Of a stretch of DNA of 63,234 nucleotides, positions 57,701-63,234 are shown piece by piece. Position 1 is the first letter of the stretch. Every line of letters begins with the position of its first letter. Origin of the DNA: an uncultured Pseudomonadales bacterium. Lineage in GTDB: Bacteria; Pseudomonadota; Gammaproteobacteria; Pseudomonadales; Cellvibrionaceae. The stretch lies in the NCBI GenBank assembly GCA_947494095.1, contig CANLTI010000026.1:1-63234 (forward strand). Reading direction: 5' to 3'. Under the pieces are notes generated by a model. That model was not told the origin of the DNA. It searched no databases and saw only the letters and a list, made by a program, of their open reading frames with translations. Both the position numbers and the translations under genes were made by a program.

Positions 57701-60700
57701 TTGCTATTAATGTTCCACTGGGCATCTTTTATTGAATCAAACGTTAGTGTATCGCTACCGTTATTGCCCGTAATATTAGTGCCTGCTGCGGCATCGGTTA
57801 ATATAAACGTATCATCGCCACTACCTCCTGTAATGGTCGTAACCTTTGCGCTGACGTTAAAACGGTCATTACCACCCAAGCCATTCATTTGGCCGGTAAA
57901 AGCTTCGCTAATCGTAAAGGTATCGGCCTGGGCGTTGCCGTTTAAGGTTTCTATATTATTAAAACGCATGCCGTTAACACGAAAACCACCATTAGTGGCA
58001 GATGCTAAGGTCCACATATTCTCAGTATTAGGAGCCGCAGCCGTTAAGGTATCGCTACCTGTGCCACCACTGAGAGCTTCAACACCGCTAAAGCGTACAT
58101 CCGTATTTAAGGTGCCGGCATTAGCATTGGTTAAAAGCCATTGGCCAGCCATTGTGCCATTGCGGTATTGCACCGTGTCATTATTGCCTTGGCCCTCAAA
58201 ACTCACCGTCACACCACGGCTGCGCACCTCTAAAATATCATCGCCTGCGCCACCGGCAATGGTGGCCGCTGCGCTAACATTAAAGCGGTCATTACCACCC
58301 AAGCCATTAATTTGGCCGGTAAAAGCTTCGCTAATCGTAAAGGTATCGGCCTGGGCGTTGCCGTTTAAGGTTTCTATATTATTAAAGGTTATACCGTCAA
58401 CCGTATTACCACTGGCCGCCAAAACCCACGTATTAGGGTTATCGCGCGCCGTTAAGGTATCGCTACCGGCACCACCACTGAGAGCTTCAACACCGCTAAA
58501 GCGCACATCCGTATTTAAGGTGCCGGCATTGGCATTGGTTAAAAGCCATTGGCCAGCCATTGTGCCATTGCGGTATTGCACAGTGTCATTATTGCCTTGG
58601 CCCTCAAAACTCACCGTCACACCACGGCTGCGCACCTCTAAAATATCATCGCCTGCGCCACCGGCAATGGTGGCCGCTGCGCTAACATTAAAGCGGTCAT
58701 TACCACCCAAGCCATTAATTTGGCCGGTAAAAGCTTCGCTAATCGTAAAGGTATCGGCCTGGGCGTTGCCGTTTAAGGTTTTTATATTCTTAAAGCGCAT
58801 GCCGTTAACACGAAAACCACCATTAGTGGCAGATGCTAAGGTCCATATATTCTCAGTATTAGGAGCCGCAGCCGTTAAGGTATCGCTACCGGCACCACCA
58901 CTGAGTGCTTCAACACCGCTAAAGCTTACATCTGCATTTAAGGTGCCGGCATTGGCATTGGTTAAAAGCCATTGGCCAGCCATTGTGCCATTGCGGTATT
59001 GCACGGTATCACCGGCCACATGGCCTTCGCCGGCAAAGGTGACGGCAATATCACCGGCTCGAATCTCTAACGTATCATCGCCTTCACCACCGGCAATCGT
59101 CGCCGCGGCACTCACGTTAAATACGTCATCGTTGCCTAAGCCATTAATTTGGCCGGTAAAGGCTTCGCTAATGGTGAAGGTATCGACATCGGCACCGCCG
59201 TTTAAGGTCGTCATACCCGTAAAGGTCACGCCCGCTACGGTATTCGTCGCGCCCAGCATCCAGCTATTCGGGGCATCTTGCGCGGTTAAGGTATCGCTAC
59301 CGGCACCTGCAAGTACTTCTACATTTTGGAACTTGATAGAAGTATTTAAAAAGCCCTTACCGTTGGCACCCGTTAATTGCCAGTTAGCCGATGCACTCGC
59401 TACTGAATATCGAACAACGTCATTATCATTCGTACTTTCACCCGCATCATAAGTGGCTTTAATGGCATTGGCTTTAATATCCAATACATCACTACCTGCA
59501 CCGCCAAAAATATCGGTAGTACTCGCATTATTGTCGGTAACGCTTGCGCTGAGATTAAAGACATCACTACCCCCTTGCCCAAAAATACGGCCGGTGAAAT
59601 TCTGGGTAATGTTAAACACATCAGAAACATTATATGCGCTGTCTAATTCGCCACCGTATAGATTCTCTACATTGGCAAACGTAATATCGGCTTCTGCATT
59701 AGTGAGTGTATGTACGGTGCCAATATTCCAAGTATTGGTATTAGTACCGTCGTCAAAGGCGTGTAACTGATCTAACCCAGCACCCTCGGTCTCATTAATG
59801 GTTACGGTAATACCAGAGGCAAGAATGTTATAAATATCATCACCACCCGCACCCTTAATGAAAGAACCTGCATAAATGTTAAAGGTATCGGTTGCAGAGC
59901 CGCCCATAAGCTGGGCCATATTGGTGTAGGCATGCGTACCGTTTACATCATTCACAGAGCCTGTACCTTCGGCGGTAATCTCCCAGCGATTTTTATGATT
60001 AGCGCCAATGATTTGGTCAGTGTTTAGCGCGCCACCTTTGATAAGGTCAATACCGCTAAAGCTCAATTGCTGAGTAGAGTCATGCAATAAACGGTGTACA
60101 CCATTAATAGCTAGCTGCCATGTGTTTTGTTTGCCCTTATTGCCAATTAAGTTCACTGTTGCGGCGGTATGGGCTGTTATATTTTCAATGTCGGCAATGG
60201 ATATAAAAGTCTTGTCAACCTCTGCCATATCAATACCCAAACGAAAACTATTGGCCACTGTTGAATTAGCATTAATCATAATACTGTCATTCATTGAGTC
60301 GACTGCGTGAGGGCCACCATCGATAGAGCCCGTAAGAGTACCCGCTACAGTAAACGTGAAAGTATCTTGCTTTTCATGACCGACCAAATTAGCAATATTA
60401 TTAAAAGCTAACTTAACCGAACTCGATGTAACGCTACCGCCATTGTTACTATTGATCTGCCAATTTGTGTCTTCGTTAGCCCCATGAAGCGTATGTGCAT
60501 GGTCACTGAGGTTAAGGGTTTCAAAACCGGCAATGACAACACCCGCAGCAATACTAGCATCCAAAGAAACAGAAGAAGCCGCATTCAGACCCGTTAGGTC
60601 TAAAGTATCTGAACCCTCGCCAGAATTTAAAGTATGCGTGACGAGTGATAAATCATTAATTACAAAAGTATCTGATGCATCACCACCAATAATATTATCG

Positions 60701-63234
60701 ATGTTTTGATAGGTCACAGTTTGTGTTTCATTAGTGCCTGTGCCCGTTGTTAAGGTTAAATCACCATTACCCAACGCACTAACATCCCAAGTAAATGCAC
60801 CTGTATTAGAGCCACTATAAAGGCTCGTTTTCACATCTTTATTGGCAACAAGTTGCTCTATGCCATTAAAGTCAATAATGCCATCACGGTTTTGTACGGC
60901 ATTATTGACGGTAATAGTATCAATAGAGGCGTTTTGTGGGTATTTAGCTTTTACTTGAATTAAGGTATTTAAACCAAAGCTTAAATCAAGCTCAGAGGCT
61001 GTAAAGCTTTCCGTTTCACTTCCATCATTATTAAGGTCGCGCCCTAAGTCCATCATCAACGCTTGTAACTTGATTTGGTCTTGGCCGCCATTACCATTAA
61101 TCGAGCCATTGACTAAATTACCACTGCCAACAATATGGAAGGTGTCATCCTTTACACCGCCTTGTAATTGATTAATACCACTCATAGCAAACGTGTAAGT
61201 ATCCGCATCGAGCATCGAGCTAAAATAGCCTGAGTTTTCGCCATTAATAATCCAGGTATTATTTTGATCATTAAATCGGCTGTCGCTTGTAATACGCAAT
61301 AACGTATTGCCATTACCTTTAATACTACCTAACTGATCCGTAACATCCACAACCAACAATGTCGAGATGTCCAAGGTACTATAGTTAAGGTTTTGCAGCC
61401 CTGTACCCGTATAAAAATTGCCCGAAATATTGTTGTTAACTTGGTCAACCACAAAACCATGCGTTACCGCACCCGTACCAAATTGGAAAGTACCAAAATT
61501 AGCAAACGCCAACTGTGTTAAACCTATTCGCTGATTACTAGCATTAAGCTCAACCACTGTGCCGTTATCTTTTTTGCCTGGAATTTTAAACTCAACAGCG
61601 CGATCGTGACGAATAGCAATAATGTTTTTTGCTGGCGCCTTATCACTTGCATTAAGCACCTCAATATTATTAATATTGACGCGATTAGTGATGTCCAGCT
61701 CAGCGTTATAGTTAACTGGGTCGCCTATACCTAACTCTACAGCAATGCCTTTATTGTAAAAAAATATAACATCTACTATATCTTTCGCGTCGCCTACACC
61801 TTCGCCACCATCTAGCAAGGTATTGGTTTGGCTCGCTTCTACCGTAAATATATCAACGCCATTACCGCCTTGCAGTACTTCCATATTATCAAAAGCGATG
61901 AAATTGCTACTGCTTCCGGCGGTCAGGCTACCGCCAGCATCACGAGTTATTAACCACTTATTCTTAACATTACGCGCTTGCAGGGTGTCCTTATTAGTAG
62001 CACTACCCTTTAATGCCTCGATCTGTGCAAAAGTAATTGTATTACTCGTCGTCACAAGGGTACCCTTGTTATTACCGGTCAATGTCCATGAAGCATCTTC
62101 CTTCACATTACTAAAAGATAAGACATCACTACCCGTCTCGTTACCGCCTCCGTAAATCTCTTTTACCTGTACACCGGCTTGCACAATATTAAAGGTATCT
62201 TGTTTATTGCCGCCTTTTAGTGACTCCATACCGGTAAAGTTATAGGCGCTACCCGCCGAGTTTAAAATACTCGCGGTGGGGGCGGCATTGAGTGTCCATG
62301 TATTCACCGCGTTAGCCGCCACAATTTGGTCACTGGCCGCACGGCCTTCTAACGTTTGAATATTGGAGAATTGATTAACGTAAACATCGCCACCGGCCAC
62401 CAATAACTGATCAATGCCAGGCTGATCCATAGTCCCCGCTAAATTCCACTGGGTACTACCGCCTTCACGCCCTTGCAACGTATTACCCATTGGACTCGTA
62501 CCATCAACTGTACCGCTAATTGAACCGGTATCGGCTATGGCAAAAGTATCTTCGCCAGCATTACCGGTCAGGTTTTGCATACCGGTAAAAGTAAAGCTAT
62601 TAGTAGGGGTTAATGATGTCTCAGCAACCGTACCACCATTTCCCGTGGTAACCGTCCAAGTATTATCTTGATTAATACCCACTAAAGTATCGCTACCGCT
62701 ACCGGTTAAAGTAGTAATGCCGGTAAAACGCGCTACCGAACTACCATCGGCAGCGTTAGCACTGCTTTCGATAGCGCCTAATCGCCAAGTCGCATTACTC
62801 CCACTAAGATCCAAAGTATCCCCTAAACCACCATGAATCGTATTAAAGGCCGCACTCACGTTAAAGGTATCGGCAGCTGTACCACCGGTGATTTGATCAA
62901 TATTGGTAAAGGCTTTAATGAAGGTATCGTTTGAGCCACCGTCGACGCTATTGAGTATCCACTGTGTCGTTATATTTCGGCCTATGATTTGGTTCGTACC
63001 TATTCCACCATCAATCGTTACTGCCATAACTATATCTATAGGCGCTGCACTAAAGTCAAAAATGTCGTTACCCGCACCGCCTTGTACATCCGCAAGCGTC
63101 GTGGCATCGCCATCATCCACACTGGCACCAATATCAAAGGTATCATTGCCGCCACGGCCATTAATCGTGCCCGCAAAGGTGGTATCAATATTAAAAACAT
63201 CCGACAGGGCTAAATCATCGGTGCCTGCGCCCGT
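51739..63234 (-). CDS. Giant beta-strand-repeat adhesin, TpsA-like (N-terminus outside window)
   Basis: 3831 residues visible; the frame is open to the right edge, so the start and any N-terminal TPS secretion domain are not seen. The first two thirds consist of repeated modules with a Trp-containing strand (xNTWxINGxNxG), a GGxGxDTL-type calcium-loop segment and an FxGIxxLxGG motif. Within 57890-59570 some units are nearly identical. The last approximately 900 residues are filamentous-haemagglutinin-like beta-helix (GSITLQGEGVDV, SNITLVAQEDITMTQ) and end in an acidic tail (FEDDEAYEEELSANF). It is predicted to be secreted by the TpsB encoded downstream and to act in attachment. Gene-level identity of the system is inferred from order. 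Confidence 0.85.
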   Translation of the reverse strand, partial: TGAGTDDLALSDVFNIDTTFAGTINGRGGNDTFDIGASVDDGDATTLADVQGGAGNDIFDFSAAPIDIVMAVTIDGGIGTNQIIGRNITTQWILNSVDGGSNDTFIKAFTNIDQITGGTAADTFNVSAAFNTIHGGLGDTLDLSGSNATWRLGAIESSANAADGSSVARFTGITTLTGSGSDTLVGINQDNTWTVTTGNGGTVAETSLTPTNSFTFTGMQNLTGNAGEDTFAIADTGSISGTVDGTSPMGNTLQGREGGSTQWNLAGTMDQPGIDQLLVAGGDVYVNQFSNIQTLEGRAASDQIVAANAVNTWTLNAAPTASILNSAGSAYNFTGMESLKGGNKQDTFNIVQAGVQVKEIYGGGNETGSDVLSFSNVKEDASWTLTGNNKGTLVTTSNTITFAQIEALKGSATNKDTLQARNVKNKWLITRDAGGSLTAGSSSNFIAFDNMEVLQGGNGVDIFTVEASQTNTLLDGGEGVGDAKDIVDVIFFYNKGIAVELGIGDPVNYNAELDITNRVNINNIEVLNASDKAPAKNIIAIRHDRAVEFKIPGKKDNGTVVELNASNQRIGLTQLAFANFGTFQFGTGAVTHGFVVDQVNNNISGNFYTGTGLQNLNYSTLDISTLLVVDVTDQLGSIKGNGNTLLRITSDSRFNDQNNTWIINGENSGYFSSMLDADTYTFAMSGINQLQGGVKDDTFHIVGSGNLVNGSINGNGGQDQIKLQALMMDLGRDLNNDGSETESFTASELDLSFGLNTLIQVKAKYPQNASIDTITVNNAVQNRDGIIDFNGIEQLVANKDVKTSLYSGSNTGAFTWDVSALGNGDLTLTTGTGTNETQTVTYQNIDNIIGGDASDTFVINDLSLVTHTLNSGEGSDTLDLTGLNAASSVSLDASIAAGVVIAGFETLNLSDHAHTLHGANEDTNWQINSNNGGSVTSSSVKLAFNNIANLVGHEKQDTFTFTVAGTLTGSIDGGPHAVDSMNDSIMINANSTVANSFRLGIDMAEVDKTFISIADIENITAHTAATVNLIGNKGKQNTWQLAINGVHRLLHDSTQQLSFSGIDLIKGGALNTDQIIGANHKNRWEITAEGTGSVNDVNGTHAYTNMAQLMGGSATDTFNIYAGSFIKGAGGDDIYNILASGITVTINETEGAGLDQLHAFDDGTNTNTWNIGTVHTLTNAEADITFANVENLYGGELDSAYNVSDVFNITQNFTGRIFGQGGSDVFNLSASVTDNNASTTDIFGGAGSDVLDIKANAIKATYDAGESTNDNDVVRYSVASASANWQLTGANGKGFLNTSIKFQNVEVLAGAGSDTLTAQDAPNSWMLGATNTVAGVTFTGMTTLNGGADVDTFTISEAFTGQINGLGNDDVFNVSAAATIAGGEGDDTLEIRAGDIAVTFAGEGHVAGDTVQYRNGTMAGQWLLTNANAGTLNADVSFSGVEALSGGAGSDTLTAAAPNTENIWTLASATNGGFRVNGMRFKNIKTLNGNAQADTFTISEAFTGQINGLGGNDRFNVSAAATIAGGAGDDILEVRSRGVTVSFEGQGNNDTVQYRNGTMAGQWLLTNANAGTLNTDVRFSGVEALSGGAGSDTLTARDNPNTWVLAASGNTVDGITFNNIETLNGNAQADTFTISEAFTGQINGLGGNDRFNVSAAATIAGGAGDDILEVRSRGVTVSFEGQGNNDTVQYRNGTMAGQWLLTNANAGTLNTDVRFSGVEALSGGTGSDTLTAAAPNTENMWTLASATNGGFRVNGMRFNNIETLNGNAQADTFTISEAFTGQMNGLGGNDRFNVSAKVTTITGGSGDDTFILTDAAAGTNITGNNGSDTLTFDSIKDAQWNINSNDANTLNNTITFTGINRLEGGRGADDFVLAAGSVLESIAGNSNGTAKYDTLNITSNAGDAHLWNITGNNTGDVASMVTTFTGIENLKGGAGRDDFVFSATGMITGLIDAGEAVTAADDALANHQDTIDLQAINGGLIVELGVGNPVAFEPALDNEASYLRVNIDNFEQVFAKDSNLPQGENNHWLAIRHANDVEFAIDSNIINKGFVYETQPNGSSVTRVAGGATEFFNFGSIQGGAGTILSNIRFVKEGQPIPSGGINISGEYRDGTGSLNLNYSDADSDTLILVNITDRLNSLVGNGNVLFVAPSGDLFADGNTWQINGKNAGIFSAVLSESSESKSIAFSGVNQLQGGTGADTFTFVDDGHLVNGSIDGGKGVNTITSTSSTALTFGISERVSTTVNDIRNGLVYDVDALFNRDGVTDIVAIAQLTGASDPAVITRLLSGNTGQFEWNLGADGTDATLVNITDETLPVSMTFDNIDQVLGGDADDTFNIADLTRVNNIYDGGAGNDTVNLSSLAADLVVSLDANVTADAVALNIESLKMGSGDNTLRGYNTINQWYLSDLNAGRVVYNLGEQQILTFDNVSHLIGNADKDDFTIEGAGNIRGSLQGGAGNNTLSIAANAKAITALQLSTLASDGALVDSHTQRINFVGLNSITNKSDLKLSLYGATAVANAWQLNQDKHQLVSGEQAVTFSNIANITGGNVQDTFKLDGSWVNGLIDGGSNLSNAVDTLVLDNIDNLTVQVGDAVSNNVNAVNIESITAQTALATLQSDNRDNIWQINKANGGTLNAIDFTGFNTLLGGDKKDAFTLTSTGSVSGLLSGGVNGDDVLVIQNRGDQALKVSLDNSYDQADLVVAKLDKIVSESADNTLVGISTGINQWTINGNNLGRFTNTGVNTAFEGFGNLLGLKGVDTFAFQDLGELSGAVDGGAQPQGTQDTVDLSMSKLPVHVVIGDTNSGFINIEKYTGNNATAKLTAANTRNTWIVNGVNSGEVGDAFSTVTFEGFAYLEGGNAVDNFAITQTGSVTGSIHGAKGNDSLTLDLGAGRTGAVNFIGGEGDSDTLTVTGGSDQQLFTTTYQAKADGSASLDFIRDGLNYVVNYSQLEETHNDVHTALLSVKPTAGVSNNLSLSTQRIEVVGNTALNYANTRDITILGDGDDRVTINERVVLNPEATLTLENLAVIVNEDSFISGQGVVFDRTSAIGQADKRLALAVQNTSFDNVAGDIYITNAGDLDLANITNTNRDYVIDLVVDGAVTDSGQLQSAGDVSIASIGDMTLNNANNTLSGALTLKAPNADITLVNGATNLADVTAANLSITTRASINAPGPVRVAGKTQLGGNSTSVFTLLNAQNTLSAIQLIDGGDLNLVNSSTADTTVYGSLSGALKVQTQGAVIVDNGALTADVIDIDAAFGEVIVNDRIVAGSSITLQGEGVDVNAILAGIDGAKISDINIDSGNETLNINAALTAGNQVTLQGKNINQYANVEAQALTYNASDNIVLAADNTTQQLQANAGGSIEANGVLSGSNITLVAQEDITMTQNIEAKALTLTSTAGSVVMAGTTEAAHLSANSLNVTAGDAIVLEDISAHSITLTSTAAGLISHAGNVTMSDAGDDINTPKGYSATTSGLYRIESTAVLSSSGEAFVFAVDASEVDLQGIINANNANATFTFDQQASIANEQTFNTVTFGNAAAIAQTGPVTMTTKGAITTKGDLTVVSGGDFALNRLTSDTQVKLVVDGAVIDVNDTQVNIKAERLISDSSSNFGTQEERIETSVTKLDVATKAGVIGITNDQQVTIEGLINTGDIFFDNTDGDILVANDLTLPDYNRPLTGTREALGVVDSGYAQANVYLTAENGFINPAEQSANRSRPEIVGDYVFLSTNRPYRVGNTRPFVIYASDEIYISGDGTYPIPGFGAWPTNGVEFTGDSTDPTSSISAADLLIEVESLEEIDPAVFTNVLNYVYEDISIRMPRDQLFEDDEAYEEELSANF
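57890..59570 (-). repeat. Tandem approximately 420-bp repeats inside the adhesin gene
   Basis: The sequence GGCCGGTAAAAGCTTCGC and its surroundings recur at 57891, 58314 and 58732, and more diverged at 59151 (spacing 423, 418 and 419 bp). Each unit encodes about 140 residues containing FTISEAFTGQINGLGGND, QYRNGTMAGQWLLTNANAG and LSGGAGSDTLTA. Near identity of the three inner units points to recent expansion or gene conversion. Confidence 0.88.

Noticed and set aside
57338..59452. 704-codon open frame on the plus strand opposite the adhesin
   Set aside because: It is antisense to a highly repetitive coding region and mirrors its repeats; composition is Ser/Pro/Ala/Leu-rich as expected for a shadow frame, and no ribosome site or family motif is seen.

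Overview
The window looks like chromosomal DNA of a marine gammaproteobacterium, possibly a Cellvibrionaceae-like relative. This rests on the AT-leaning type VI secretion genes, a NudF Nudix hydrolase, very large FG-GAP and calcium-repeat surface proteins, and a two-partner secretion locus. No rRNA or tRNA was seen, so the taxonomic guess is weak.

Layout. Positions 1-3616 hold the 3' end of a giant FG-GAP/VCBS surface protein. Next come nudF (3923-4498), a putative secreted HExxH zinc protease (4785-5669) and a TIGR02270-type T6SS-associated HEAT-repeat protein (5832-7079). The last two are flanked by an inverted copy pair of a short REP-like repeat. From 7361 to 23436, on the minus strand, lies an operon reading tssA-tssB-tssC-tssC2-tssE-tssF-tssG-clpV, followed by three TPR envelope proteins and a small exported protein. 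Diverging from it on the plus strand, 23961-39749 reads fha-tssJ-tssK-tssL-tssM-tagF-pppA-ppkA, a 70-aa SHOCT-like protein, then exbB-exbD-exbD and a TonB/AgmX-like protein. A separate plus-strand unit, 40112-44820, encodes Hcp, VgrG, DUF6484, DUF2169 and DUF4150 (PAAR-like) proteins. All thirteen core T6SS genes are present.

Converging on that unit from the right, all on the minus strand, are a giant two-partner-secretion-like adhesin (51739 to beyond the window end), its TpsB/FhaC-type outer-membrane transporter (49637-51541), an Rhs protein with a distinct 132-aa toxin tip (45483-49568) and a small candidate immunity gene (45208-45477). A decayed IS3-family orfA lies between the two converging units.

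The most unusual aspect is that the T6SS core is bookended by the two halves of what looks like a proton-motive-force-driven envelope module: TPR lipoproteins at one end, ExbB/ExbD/ExbD/AgmX-like at the other. This resembles parts of the Myxococcus Agl/Glt machinery. One of the two ExbD proteins has Asn where the other has the family's membrane Asp. A repeated DKT-type threonine motif in TssL, in the kinase N-terminus and in the kinase activation loop suggests kinase/FHA phosphothreonine control of assembly. The two sheath-protein genes are separated by a strong hairpin that may set their relative expression.
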